Translations under genes and position numbers: made by a program
In this document: positions 43,236 through 53,502 of the stretch, piece after piece
Position numbering within the stretch: position 1 is the first letter of the stretch
Layout of the letters: each line of letters begins with the position of its first letter
The notes under the pieces: model-generated
The model's input: the letters and a program-made list of their open reading frames with translations, nothing else
Told to the model about the DNA's origin: nothing
Database searches by the model: none
Assembly (NCBI GenBank): GCA_905215555.1
Contig: CAJMQU010000016.1
Location: 1 to 64,000 of the forward strand
From: an uncultured bacterium
GTDB taxonomy: Bacteria; Bacteroidota; Bacteroidia; Bacteroidales; Bacteroidaceae
Direction: 5' to 3'
Length of the DNA: 64,000 nucleotides

Positions 43236-44903
43236 TTACCAACCTGGATTCTGAGTTAGGTTCGGATTTTTACGACGTTCTGTGTCCGGTATAGGATAAA
43301 AATACATCTTATCATCCCAAACTAATGATTTGGTATTACGGGTATAAGTGAATGAATCATCGGCATTCTTTGTTATCACTACACGGGCAATACTATTGAA
43401 ACCGCCTTCTTTCCAACGACGCACATCCCAGAAACGATGTCCTTCAAAAGCCAATTCCACCATACGCTCATTCTTATAGCGCTTCCAGAAGTTGTCACTA
43501 CTCATTCCTTCGGGGAATTCCGGCATGTCTACGCCTGTCCGTTTACGGATTTTGTTTACGGCTTCACGGGCAGTCATTGTTAATTCAGAATCCTTGTTAT
43601 CAGCTGATCCAAAGTACTTAAATGTAGCTTCTGCATAGTTCAGCAAGAACTCTCCTAAACGGAATGTCACCCAGCTATGTACTTTGCCACCACTACCTGT
43701 ACTGGCACTGATATCCGTAGAACCATCTACATATTTCTTCAGATAATAACCTGTCGGAGTAGCATAGGGAATAGGTGAAGCATTTCTACCGCCTACATAA
43801 ATTTCCAACGGATTAGGATTCGTAGTCGGCCATTTATCACCATTGACTGCAATAGTCATTGCAAAACGCGGATCCCTACCCGTATAAGGGTCCTTTGAGT
43901 TAGGTTCACCACCATTCTGCATCTCATAAGCATCCACTAAAGTCTGTGTAGGACAATTTCCTGATTTCGCATTTTCCATACCTATCGGGAAATTGGTTGT
44001 CTCGGGATCAGTAGTTGCTCCTACTCGACGTACAAAAATCATTTCTGATGCCTTCCAATTGTTTTCGCCCCACAAATCTGTATACTTTCCTAATGAAATA
44101 CTATTGCTGTTACAATAGTTAATAACATCCAGACTCGCCTTTGCAGCTTTTTTATAAAGCTCCTTGCTTTCACTCTCATTAAAAAGCTTACTTGCACGAT
44201 AGAGCAATGCGCGCGCTTTCAAAGCTAAAGCAGTACCTCGTGTAACACGACCACTTTCCGGCTTCTCGGAATTACCGGCGGCATCATTTTCAAGTTTACT
44301 ATAATCTACCGGTAATTCAGGCGCCACTGCATCACATTCGTTTACAATAAAATCGAAAATCTCAGAAGCAGGCGTACGCTCTAAACTATTAGCTTGTTTC
44401 TCTGTCAGTATCTCTGTTGTAAAAGGTACATCACCATAAGCACGCACTAACAGAAAATAATAATAGGCACGTAGCAAACGTACTTCATACTGATAACGTT
44501 TATAACGATTCATCTGTGCTTCATAATCTTCTGTAAAACGCAAATCGTAAAAATCCAGATCCTTTGCATTCTTCAGATAATAATTGGCTGAACGAATAGG
44601 ACTGTAATAGCCCCATATTGATTTCGGATTCAAGGCATTCCAGTTTCCGTTCGTATAATCAAGCACATTTGAGTAAGTTAATGCCATTTCAGCCTCATCA
44701 CAGGCAGAAGCCAACGACGTGGTTCCTAGCAAGTCGTAATCCAAATAGGAATAGATGTTGTTCACAAATCCGGCGGTACGGCCGAAGTCAGAAAATACAT
44801 ACTCCTTGTCGTAACTGGTATATTCATGATAGTCCATCTTGTCTGTACATCCAACCAACGCTGCCGCACAAGCAATACTGAAACATATATTCTTTAATTT
44901 CAT
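43236..44903 (-). CDS. SusD-family lipoprotein (SusD3)
   Basis: The 555-residue protein has lipobox ALVGC (C19) and the RagB/SusD fold, with typical MNRYKRYQYEVRLLRAYYYFLLVRAYGDVPF in the TPR region and a C-terminal segment ending in ERRKNPNLTQNPGW. It pairs with SusC3 just upstream (30 bp). It is the second SusCD pair in the same operon and is unlike SusD1 and SusD2 in length and sequence, so it may serve a different size or decoration of ligand. Confidence 0.92.
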   Translation of the reverse strand: MKLKNICFSIACAAALVGCTDKMDYHEYTSYDKEYVFSDFGRTAGFVNNIYSYLDYDLLGTTSLASACDEAEMALTYSNVLDYTNGNWNALNPKSIWGYYSPIRSANYYLKNAKDLDFYDLRFTEDYEAQMNRYKRYQYEVRLLRAYYYFLLVRAYGDVPFTTEILTEKQANSLERTPASEIFDFIVNECDAVAPELPVDYSKLENDAAGNSEKPESGRVTRGTALALKARALLYRASKLFNESESKELYKKAAKASLDVINYCNSNSISLGKYTDLWGENNWKASEMIFVRRVGATTDPETTNFPIGMENAKSGNCPTQTLVDAYEMQNGGEPNSKDPYTGRDPRFAMTIAVNGDKWPTTNPNPLEIYVGGRNASPIPYATPTGYYLKKYVDGSTDISASTGSGGKVHSWVTFRLGEFLLNYAEATFKYFGSADNKDSELTMTAREAVNKIRKRTGVDMPEFPEGMSSDNFWKRYKNERMVELAFEGHRFWDVRRWKEGGFNSIARVVITKNADDSFTYTRNTKSLVWDDKMYFYPIPDTERRKNPNLTQNPGW

Positions 44904-44933
44904 ATCTTAGTTTTTTTTATTAACTTATTTCGT

Positions 44934-47900
44934 TTAGATACCCAGTGATAAACCGATATGCACGGAGCGAGTAGCCGGGTAAACATCTCCTATAGCCTCC
45001 GGATCGGTCAAATCAATTTTGTCAATACTGAACAAATCTGTGCCTCTTACGTATATCTTCGCATTTTTCATCTTAATCTTATTCAACCAGGAAGAAGGCA
45101 GTTTGTAGTAGATTTCACAATTACGCAATTTCAGGAAAGAACGATCCTGCAACCATACAGAACTGTTTTGAGTATTGTTATCCACAGTTTCCGTAGTCAG
45201 ACGCGGAAAACGTGCAGACGGATTTTCAGGTGTCCAACGGTTGTCGTAAGCATATTGTGAAATAGAGGTATTGTTTATCAACGGACGATAGATACTGGAA
45301 GTAAGCCAAGCAGTGTAATTACCTACCCCCTGGAAATAAGCATTAAAGCCCAAACCTTTCCATTCCAGTCCGACATTGAAACCGTAATAGATTTCCGGCC
45401 AAGCTGAGCTATATCCCATAGGTATCATATCATTAGAGTTAATGACACCATCATTATTTACATCTTTATATTTAATGTCACCTGGTTTTACCGGACCAAA
45501 CTGCTGAGGTATGCTGTTGTCAATATCTGCCTGGTCTACAAAATGCCCGATAGCCTGTAGTCCCCATATCTGACCAATCGGTTTCCCTGTTTGGGTCAGA
45601 TAATCATAAGCCTTAGGTTCTTCCAGCATCTCAATCACTTTATTACGGTTAAATGAGAATGTACCTCCTAAACGTAACTGGAAATCTCCGATACGTTTAC
45701 TATAATCCAAACCTAATTCCGTACCCCAGCTATCTACTATACCAGCATTTTTATAAGGACTTCCAATACCCAATACTGAAGAATTCTGTCCCGATGCACT
45801 CACCCATATATCAGAACGTCTTTCGTAAAAGCCATCAATGGTAAACGTCAGCCCTTTCAGCAAAGACATATCCAAACCTACATTATATTTATAAGCTTTT
45901 TCCAGTGTACCATTCACAGAAGGCAACTGGCCTTCTGCCCAGCCTCCGTCTCCATTTCCATAGCTACTTCCACCCACTACCGGGTAAGTACCTCCACCTG
46001 CCATTTTATCATTCCAGTAACCATCATACGGAGTGTTGTCTGTATTGATAATACCAAACGAAGCACGCAGTTTCATGAAATCTATCACACTCTGATTTTT
46101 CATGAACTCCTCATTAGAAATGACCCATGATAGCCCTACTGTAGGAGCTGGTAACCAACGGCTGTTAGGATCCAGCTTATTAGAAGCAGACAACATCAAA
46201 GTGAAGTCAGCAAAGTAACGGTTATTATAACCATAGTGAGTATACCAACCTACATTCTGCGTATATAATGTGACATTAGTTCCATTTCTGTCATCATATT
46301 TATATGAATACAGCAACATGGAATAAAGATCGTGCTTACCAAAACGGCGATTCCAATCCACGTTCATCTGGAAATTAAAAGAACGATACTGCCAGTCCAG
46401 CTTGGAACTTTCGCTGGTACCTACCGAGCCTCCTTCAAAATTATTGAAAGCAGAAGGTTCGCCATTAGTCCATTGAGTAACAGATTGCATCCCATACTTT
46501 TCACTTCTGCGATGATCTTCCCAGTAAGAAGCCAGATTATCATATCCCATACGTACGGATGCTCCCAATCCCTTAGTTATCGATGACAAGTCCTGACGAA
46601 GTAACATATCTGCATATAATGCACGAGTATGCCCTTTAGAATAGCCATGACCTTGTGCTAAATATACAGGGTTGTAATCACCGCTCCAAGTACTGTTACC
46701 TCCCCATAAACCACTTTCTGTTTTGATGGGAAATGCCGCAGAAGGTACTGTATACAGTTTGCCAATCAAATTATCACCACTTGAACTTGGCCGGCTAAAC
46801 TCATTCAATACACCGGAAATATTGGCCTGCAAACGAGTCGTTGATGTCAGGTCGATATCCAAGTTTGAACGGAAATTCGCTCTTGAATATTTGTCTTGTG
46901 TAGAATATCCTTCGTTGGCATTAGCATTCTTGATGAATCCTCTGTTATTTTGCAAATTCAACATAGTGAAATAGCGCATTTTAGTAGAACCACCACGGAA
47001 AGTCAACGTTGCAATATCCGTACTACCTTGATTGCGGAAAACCTCATCCATCCAGTTCACATTCGGATAGAGATAAGGATACTTGCCACTCTTAAAGGCA
47101 TTCAATTCATTTTGTGAATAACGTGCAGATTTACCATCATTAGCCAATGCCTCATTCATTGCATTTGCGTAAGTATAAGCATCTGCCATCTTAGGAATAC
47201 GTGTTTGAAAATCAAAACCATGATCATAGGAAAAATTAATCTCACGGCTTTTATATTTTCCACGTTTCGTCACAATATTCACGACCCCATTTGCTCCACG
47301 AAAGCCATAAAGGGCCACGGCAGCTGCATCACGCAAAATACTGACTGATTCTACTTCTTCGGGAGAGATATAATTTAATGCATTATAGGCATTGTCACGT
47401 TCCAAGCCATCTACCAACAGTAAGATACCAGTGTTGCCGTTCAAAGTCTTCTGACCACGGACAGCCATTGAGGAAATCTGATCCCAGACGTTTCCGGTTT
47501 TCTGCATCGTATAAAGACCGGTTACATTGCCATACAACGCATTACCCACATTGAAAGTAGAGCGATTATCTATCTGATCTGCATACACGGTAGACACAGC
47601 ACCCGTAGATTCTGCATTAGTCTGATTCAAACCAAATCCATAGTTTACTTTTTCACTGGCAAAGTCTATAACAATAGTCATGTCTTTCCCATCAGCTATA
47701 GGTATTACTTTAGTATCGTCCCTTCCTGTACGTACCCGAAGAAGCTGAGTATGATCAGCTATTATTTCAAACTGACCATTTCGGTCGGTCGTTGCCTGTA
47801 CCAGCGGATTGTTTTCGATGGAAATTAATGCACCTTCTATCGGGTTGCCAAGTTTGTCAACCACTTTACCGGCCACATTACCTTCCTCTTGCGCCCAGCC

Positions 47901-47954
47901 TTTCAGAGAGACGCAAGCCAACATTGCTAAAACTAATATTTTATATTTCTTCAT
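44934..47954 (-). CDS. SusC-family TonB-dependent transporter, atypical (SusC3)
   Basis: The 1006-residue protein has a signal peptide (1-21, LKGWAQ), a carboxypeptidase-D-like domain (NVAGKVVDKLGNPIEGALI), a plug (MAVRGQKTLNG, VSILRDAAAVALYGFRGANGVVNIVTKRGK) and a barrel ending in VHIGLSLGI. It lacks the usual EVVVVGYG stretch before the plug; the region reads VNYGFGLNQTNAESTG instead. It should still import glycans with SusD3, but it belongs to a different branch of the family from SusC1 and SusC2. It is the third gene of the operon, 35 bp after susD2. Confidence 0.92.
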   Translation of the reverse strand: MKKYKILVLAMLACVSLKGWAQEEGNVAGKVVDKLGNPIEGALISIENNPLVQATTDRNGQFEIIADHTQLLRVRTGRDDTKVIPIADGKDMTIVIDFASEKVNYGFGLNQTNAESTGAVSTVYADQIDNRSTFNVGNALYGNVTGLYTMQKTGNVWDQISSMAVRGQKTLNGNTGILLLVDGLERDNAYNALNYISPEEVESVSILRDAAAVALYGFRGANGVVNIVTKRGKYKSREINFSYDHGFDFQTRIPKMADAYTYANAMNEALANDGKSARYSQNELNAFKSGKYPYLYPNVNWMDEVFRNQGSTDIATLTFRGGSTKMRYFTMLNLQNNRGFIKNANANEGYSTQDKYSRANFRSNLDIDLTSTTRLQANISGVLNEFSRPSSSGDNLIGKLYTVPSAAFPIKTESGLWGGNSTWSGDYNPVYLAQGHGYSKGHTRALYADMLLRQDLSSITKGLGASVRMGYDNLASYWEDHRRSEKYGMQSVTQWTNGEPSAFNNFEGGSVGTSESSKLDWQYRSFNFQMNVDWNRRFGKHDLYSMLLYSYKYDDRNGTNVTLYTQNVGWYTHYGYNNRYFADFTLMLSASNKLDPNSRWLPAPTVGLSWVISNEEFMKNQSVIDFMKLRASFGIINTDNTPYDGYWNDKMAGGGTYPVVGGSSYGNGDGGWAEGQLPSVNGTLEKAYKYNVGLDMSLLKGLTFTIDGFYERRSDIWVSASGQNSSVLGIGSPYKNAGIVDSWGTELGLDYSKRIGDFQLRLGGTFSFNRNKVIEMLEEPKAYDYLTQTGKPIGQIWGLQAIGHFVDQADIDNSIPQQFGPVKPGDIKYKDVNNDGVINSNDMIPMGYSSAWPEIYYGFNVGLEWKGLGFNAYFQGVGNYTAWLTSSIYRPLINNTSISQYAYDNRWTPENPSARFPRLTTETVDNNTQNSSVWLQDRSFLKLRNCEIYYKLPSSWLNKIKMKNAKIYVRGTDLFSIDKIDLTDPEAIGDVYPATRSVHIGLSLGI

Positions 47955-47989
47955 GTTGCTTTTTCTTAATTATACGGTTATTTTTACCT

Positions 47990-49915
47990 TTAATTCCAAC
48001 CCGGATTCTGTGTCAGTCCATATCCTTTATTCACTTCGGAAGGCGGGAATGCAGCCAGGTACCATTTCGGACTAAAATTACTCCACCATGTACGGGCTAT
48101 ACTTTTAAGTTCAAAAACTTCATATTTAAAGTTAGAAGGTTTGTTCGGGTATTCAGAAGCATTACCACTGGTTCCTGACCACGGTTTGTTTCCACCACCA
48201 TCATTACGATAAATCTTCAAGCCATGAAGTTTCTTTTGGAATAAATCGGCACGTTTATAACGAATTATATCAAAAAGACGGACATCTTCCAAACCAAGTT
48301 CGCAAGCACGTTCACGAAGAATTTCCTCCAACAAAGCTTCTTTATTAGAAGTAAGATTCTTAGTGGGATTACATTCTACCAATCCTTTCAAGCCAACACG
48401 TTTACGTACAATATCAACTTGATCGATAGCTCCTTGCAAGTCGTTCTTGGCTTGCAGTAAAGCCTCTGCATAAATTAAGTACACTTCTGCCAAACGTAAA
48501 TAAGGCCATTGAGGATAAGTTCCACTAAGATTACCTGTTTTATAGAATTTATAAAGAGCAAAACCTGTCGCAACCTTTCCTGTCTCTTTTTCCGTGTTAT
48601 CAATGTTATCTCGACCACCTAACCACAATTCAGCAGCATGGTCACCAAAATTCGCTCCATTTACCAACATGGTCTCATACAGACGCGGGTCACGTACCGG
48701 TTTGTTATAATCGTTATCTGTAAAGAAAGGATAAGCGCCGTCAGCTAACAGCGTGTTCGAATCGAAAGGCTTACCATCACTCATAGGAAACATTTCCATG
48801 TACTCCAATGTCGGAGTATAGTTACCATTAGCGACAAATTCTGTTTGGAACTTATACCACCAGTCATTGTTAAATTTACCGATAACACGAGTAGAAATAA
48901 GAAGCTCCGTATTGTTTTGACGTTCAAAGTAAGCTTTATAGAAAGCATCACGATAATTTTGCGAACTTGTTCCGTCAGCTTCCATCAATGCATAGAAACC
49001 ATTAGCCTCTAACTGCTCAAAAAATAAATGACAAGCTTGATAGCATTTCTCCCACCAATCCGCATCATAGCCGCCATACCACGCCTGTAAATTGGTTATC
49101 GCATCCTGCGGTGACTCTGTGCAGTAAGGTTCATTATCATTAAACAATGGACTGGCAGCAAACAATAAAATCTTGCACTTCAATGCCATGGCTGCCGCCT
49201 TTGTGAAACGTCCTTGCCAGTTAGAATCATCAGTTCCTAAAGACCACGGGAAGTTAACATCATTAATGGCTTCATCCAACAGCCCAATCATAAATTCAAC
49301 GGTTGCAGCAGCAGTAGCACGAGGTACCTCATATTCTGTTTGTACTTCGTAGGTTTTGTCCACCAATGGCAATCCGCCAAAATGACGGAACATATCAAAA
49401 TAACGGGAAGCTATCAAAACTTTAGCCTCTGCTGTCAAACGAGCTTTTTCCTCGTTATCCATATCCGGTACACGACCTACATTTTCGATGAACAACCATC
49501 CGGAACGGATTGCAGCCCAAGTCTGGTCAGCTGTAAAATTATATCGAACATCAGCCGTTGAGTTGTCTTCATTAGCAGCTGTATATGCACCACTATAATA
49601 AAGACGATTGGCACCGTCCCAACTATTATGGCTATGCCAACAATCTGAAAGGGTTTCAAACATACCGGTATTCATTTTCTTCTCATCATATCCTCCCCAG
49701 TAATAAGGCAAACCATAATACAGATTAGTATAAGCATTCCATAAAAACGCGCGGGCATAATCAGCTTTTCCAAAAATGGAATCCTGATTCAAGTCGTTCG
49801 TCGTAGGCGGTTTTTCAAGAAAACTGTCACCGAACTTTATTTGATCGACACATGATGCAAAGAGTATGGATACTCCTACAAATGTCATAATAAACCATCT
49901 AGTTAAATGTTTCAT
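47990..49915 (-). CDS. SusD-family lipoprotein (SusD2)
   Basis: The 641-residue protein has lipobox LFASC (C22) and the SusD fold, with the C-terminal KWYLAAFPPSEVNKGYGLTQ region and helical TPR-like core (AKVLIASRYFDMFRHFGGLP). It partners SusC2, whose gene ends 28 bp upstream, at the cell surface. The ligand is unknown; the operon's GH16 and GH43 enzymes suggest galactan fragments. Confidence 0.92.
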   Translation of the reverse strand: MKHLTRWFIMTFVGVSILFASCVDQIKFGDSFLEKPPTTNDLNQDSIFGKADYARAFLWNAYTNLYYGLPYYWGGYDEKKMNTGMFETLSDCWHSHNSWDGANRLYYSGAYTAANEDNSTADVRYNFTADQTWAAIRSGWLFIENVGRVPDMDNEEKARLTAEAKVLIASRYFDMFRHFGGLPLVDKTYEVQTEYEVPRATAAATVEFMIGLLDEAINDVNFPWSLGTDDSNWQGRFTKAAAMALKCKILLFAASPLFNDNEPYCTESPQDAITNLQAWYGGYDADWWEKCYQACHLFFEQLEANGFYALMEADGTSSQNYRDAFYKAYFERQNNTELLISTRVIGKFNNDWWYKFQTEFVANGNYTPTLEYMEMFPMSDGKPFDSNTLLADGAYPFFTDNDYNKPVRDPRLYETMLVNGANFGDHAAELWLGGRDNIDNTEKETGKVATGFALYKFYKTGNLSGTYPQWPYLRLAEVYLIYAEALLQAKNDLQGAIDQVDIVRKRVGLKGLVECNPTKNLTSNKEALLEEILRERACELGLEDVRLFDIIRYKRADLFQKKLHGLKIYRNDGGGNKPWSGTSGNASEYPNKPSNFKYEVFELKSIARTWWSNFSPKWYLAAFPPSEVNKGYGLTQNPGWN

Positions 49916-49943
49916 ATTCTTAAGTTTCTTTTTTATATAAATA

Positions 49944-52900
49944 TCAAAAACCTAATTTCAGACCAATATTAAAGACTCTGGTCAATGGATAATTAGGACG
50001 GTCGCTCTGACGGGATTCCGGGTCTCCCCATTTAAATCCTGTAAAAGTCAACAAGTTATATCCATTCACATACAAACGACAATTATTCAGCTTCAGCTTC
50101 TTCATGAATGGAAAATCAAAATTATATCCGATTTCAATATTCTTCAGACGAAGATAACTTGCATTAATCAAATACAAATCACTGGCCAGCTGGAAGTTAT
50201 TCTTATTATTAACCGTTGTTATACGAGGATATTTAGCAGTATATGTATCTGCAGAAGAACGCCAGGTATTTTCATATTGATATAGCAACAGACCTTTATT
50301 ATAGGTATCACCAAGCGGTTGTCTGAACTCAGAAAGCATACGGTCTACATTCCATGCACCTGTCCATTGCATAGAAAAGTCAAAGTTCTTCCAGGAGAAT
50401 CCTACATTTAAACCTGCCGTATACTCAGGGACATCAGTAAAACCTATATTCCTCGTAGCGTCATTACCATCCAATTTTCCATCTTTATTCAAGTCAACGT
50501 AGACAGCATCACCCGGATGCAACGTAATACCGTGATCAGCAATAGGCATTCCGAATTCTTCTTGATAGCGCATGTCAGCTGTTTCATCATAGAATCCCCA
50601 GAACTGATACATGGAGCGCGAACCTACCCTACGTCCAGTCTGATACATCCAAGGTTCATTCTGCTCTACTTCATTCATGTAGACAATTTTATTACGTGCA
50701 AATGAGATATTGAAATTAGCCCAATAACGGAAATCATCATTCAATCTGTCATTCCATTTAGCCTGTATCTCAAAACCTTTATTTTGTACTTTACCAACAT
50801 TAATTGCCGGAAGCGACATACCTAATATACCCGGCAAATAATCAGGATCTCTAAGAATATCGCTACGATTTTCTATAAAATAATCGGTAGAGATGTTTAA
50901 GCGATCATTAAATATAGTAAATTCAACACCATAATTTTGCTTGACGGACGTTTCCCATTTGGCATCCGGATTAGTATGGGTAGACTCCCATGCACCAGGT
51001 TTGGCATTCCCTATATTTTGTCCAAAGAAGCCTCCGGGTGCATTGTGATCATTGTTCTGACCATAACCATAAGAACTAGGCAAATACCAGAAACGCTGGT
51101 TACCATAACGGTCATTACCAACCATACCTACTGCTGCACGAATCTTCAAATAACCTATCACATTTTTCAAGGGAGCAAAGAAAGGTTCTTCACTAACAAC
51201 CCAACCTACGGAACCAGCAGGGAAAAAGCCGTAACGGTTGTCCGGATTAAAATTTTCAGAACCATTATAACCAGCATTAAATTCTGCCAGATAACGAGTT
51301 TTCCAGTCATAAGTCACACGACCGACCAAACCGACATACCCGGTTGGGATATAGCTATATTGAGCAGGATAATAGCTTTTTGATTGGTTATAAAGCAACA
51401 ATGCACTAACATTATGATTACCGAACTTACGATTATAATTTAATGCAAATTCCATATACCAGTCACGAGCCTTGCCATAATCACCTTCCCTATAACTTGT
51501 TTGACTATCGGAACCTGATTTTTTAAAAGAAACTGCTCCTTTATCATCTATAACCGGAGTATAGGTAGCTACAGAAGAACTTGCTATTTTAGTAGTGGAA
51601 TATGATGAGTTATATGATCCTTTCAGTTTCAGAGAAAGTCCTTTGGTTATAAAATCCAGCTTTTGGTCAAATACCAAGTCCAGATTCAGTACATTAGTGG
51701 TCCTATTACGAAAACCGTTCCCGTAATAAGAAGCCAGTCCATCCGTTCCCGGATTAGTAATGTAATCTCCATTAGTCTTAATATATTTCCCATCCACTAT
51801 ACCGGCACTCGCAAAAGGTACAGCCCAATAGAGCTTACGGAATAGCTGGTTCTGATCTTCTCCTGATTCCGGGGTACGTTTACTTTCTACACGTCCGCCG
51901 ATGTTAACAGACAACAAAGTAGTTTTACTAACATCAAAATCCAGATTAGCACGATAACTATACCGTTTGTAATCAAAGTTAAAATCATCAGTCAAGTTAA
52001 ACTGCTTGAACATACCATCTTGTGTAAACAATCCCGCAGATACAAAATAACGCATATTGTTTGTTCCACCAGAAATACTAACATTATGTTGTGACTGGAA
52101 AGCAGCCTTATTCATACAGTAGTCAATCCAATTAATGTCAGGATAGAGTAACGGATTAGTATGATCACGGAAAGCAGCCAACTGCTCGTCAGAATAAAGA
52201 GGGGAATTGCCATCATTGGTTCTCATCATATTCACATAAGATGCATATTGATAAGAGTTTGCGAATTCCAGTTCCTTAGTACGTACGTTCACACCAGCAG
52301 AAGTAGTAAATGAAATCTTTGCTTTACCTTCAGCACCACGCTTCGTCGTAACCAAAATTACACCATTAGCACCACGTACACCGAATACGGCAGTGGCAGA
52401 GGCGTCCTTCAAGACAGTAATACTCTCAATCTCATTCGGATCAATCTGCGACATGTCACGTTCCACACCATCCACTTGAATCAATGGAGTAGCATTATTC
52501 CAGGTTGCAATACCACGTACGTAAATCTCTGCCGCATCAGCACCCGGTTCACCGGAATACTGCACAGAAGAAATACCCGTCACCTGTCCGGAAAGAATAT
52601 TAGAAATGGAACCTGCCGGCGTTTTCAACAAATCATCTCCTTTCATTGAAGAGATAGCACCCGTAACAGATACTTTCTTTTGTACACCGTAAGCCACGAC
52701 CTCAACCTCGCCCAACATCTGCGAGTCTTCTTCTAATACTATCTTAAGACTAATACCCTTTTTAACAGGAACTACTTGTTCCTTATAACCAATAAAACTA
52801 AATTGTAACTTACTCCCGACTGGGACATTCAGACTAAAATTGCCATCAATATCAGTAATAACACCGGTAGCCGTACCTACCACCATAACGTTAGCACCAA

Positions 52901-53096
52901 TAATGGGCTCACCATTCGCATCCTTGACTGTACCAGTCACTTTTACTGTGTTTTGCTGTACACTCTCTAAAGAGAGAACATCTTCACTATATCCCTTTAA
53001 GGGAACAGATAAGAACAAAAACAATAAAATTGCAACTGGAAATAATCGACATAGTTTTGGAACTTGTCGTTTACAGAGATTTTCTTGCTTTTCCAT
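49944..53096 (-). CDS. SusC-family TonB-dependent transporter (SusC2)
   Basis: The ATG at 53096 (MEKQENLCKRQ) is preferred; one 14 codons upstream gives extra residues without support. The 1050-residue protein has a long N-terminal signal (hydrophobic stretch about 20-35), a carboxypeptidase-D-like domain (VKVTGTVKDANGEPIIGANV), EVEVVAYGVQKK, the plug (YVRGIATWNNATPL, ITVLKDASATAVFGVRGANGV) and a barrel ending in VFNIGLKLGF. It transports glycan with SusD2 and heads a seven-gene operon. It is downstream of HTCS2, its likely regulator, across a 689-bp gap with an operator-like site and a 22-bp array. Confidence 0.94.
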   Translation of the reverse strand: MEKQENLCKRQVPKLCRLFPVAILLFLFLSVPLKGYSEDVLSLESVQQNTVKVTGTVKDANGEPIIGANVMVVGTATGVITDIDGNFSLNVPVGSKLQFSFIGYKEQVVPVKKGISLKIVLEEDSQMLGEVEVVAYGVQKKVSVTGAISSMKGDDLLKTPAGSISNILSGQVTGISSVQYSGEPGADAAEIYVRGIATWNNATPLIQVDGVERDMSQIDPNEIESITVLKDASATAVFGVRGANGVILVTTKRGAEGKAKISFTTSAGVNVRTKELEFANSYQYASYVNMMRTNDGNSPLYSDEQLAAFRDHTNPLLYPDINWIDYCMNKAAFQSQHNVSISGGTNNMRYFVSAGLFTQDGMFKQFNLTDDFNFDYKRYSYRANLDFDVSKTTLLSVNIGGRVESKRTPESGEDQNQLFRKLYWAVPFASAGIVDGKYIKTNGDYITNPGTDGLASYYGNGFRNRTTNVLNLDLVFDQKLDFITKGLSLKLKGSYNSSYSTTKIASSSVATYTPVIDDKGAVSFKKSGSDSQTSYREGDYGKARDWYMEFALNYNRKFGNHNVSALLLYNQSKSYYPAQYSYIPTGYVGLVGRVTYDWKTRYLAEFNAGYNGSENFNPDNRYGFFPAGSVGWVVSEEPFFAPLKNVIGYLKIRAAVGMVGNDRYGNQRFWYLPSSYGYGQNNDHNAPGGFFGQNIGNAKPGAWESTHTNPDAKWETSVKQNYGVEFTIFNDRLNISTDYFIENRSDILRDPDYLPGILGMSLPAINVGKVQNKGFEIQAKWNDRLNDDFRYWANFNISFARNKIVYMNEVEQNEPWMYQTGRRVGSRSMYQFWGFYDETADMRYQEEFGMPIADHGITLHPGDAVYVDLNKDGKLDGNDATRNIGFTDVPEYTAGLNVGFSWKNFDFSMQWTGAWNVDRMLSEFRQPLGDTYNKGLLLYQYENTWRSSADTYTAKYPRITTVNNKNNFQLASDLYLINASYLRLKNIEIGYNFDFPFMKKLKLNNCRLYVNGYNLLTFTGFKWGDPESRQSDRPNYPLTRVFNIGLKLGF

Positions 53097-53182
53097 TAGC
53101 AATAATTTTAAGATTAAACATACGTTTGCTGTTTGCAACTAAGAACTAAAAACGCTCTATTTTTTCATTCTTGATTGTGACA

Positions 53183-53190
53183 CAAAAGTA
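53183..53190 (-). promoter_or_regulatory. -7 promoter element of the susC2 operon
   Basis: The minus strand reads TACTTTTG, matching TAnnTTTG, with a leader of about 80 bases. A CAAA at 53205-53208 could be a -33 at a short 14-bp spacing. Confidence 0.55.
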
Positions 53191-53232
53191 TGAGAGTCCA
53201 AGAACAAAGAACCTACTGCAACAGCCCAAGCA

Positions 53233-53283
53233 CATGGTTATTTGTTCCATGAGACATTTACATACGTTAAATGAACCATTTTT
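53233..53283. promoter_or_regulatory. Candidate HTCS operator upstream of susC2
   Basis: ATGGTTATTTG (53234-53244) and AAATGAACCATT (53269-53280) form an imperfect inverted repeat. The right half AATGAACCATTTTT (53270-53283) matches 13 of 14 bases at susC1 (33763-33776) and begins 80 bases from the -7 element, against 79 at susC1. The two HTCS DNA-binding domains are nearly identical, which fits a shared site. Confidence 0.6.
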
Positions 53284-53341
53284 CCACATCATTCCTTAAA
53301 CATTTGAGACTTTTGAAAAATACTATTAAGGCAAGATAACG

Positions 53342-53451
53342 CATCTATATATCCAATGTCTCCCATCTATATATCCAACGCCTCCCATCTATAGCCCCAA
53401 CGTCTCCCATCCATATATCCAGCACCTCCCATCTATATATCCAATACTGTG
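53342..53451. repeat. 22-bp periodic intergenic array 3-type (five units)
   Basis: Five units of exactly 22 bp start at 53342, 53364, 53386, 53408 and 53430, with core ATCTATATATCCAACGTCTC. Units differ by 2-5 bases, and the last decays at its 3' end. The array lies in the gap between HTCS2 and susC2, upstream of the candidate operator. Confidence 0.9.
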
Positions 53452-53502
53452 AAACACATAAACTTTCCGATACAAAAGTTTCCGAATGAGATAGGATTTA
53501 TG

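Noticed and set aside
53226..53249. Possible sixth CAZyme box upstream of susC2
   Set aside because: Spacing to the -7 element is near 36 bases, but only about 13 of 23 positions match, too weak to count.
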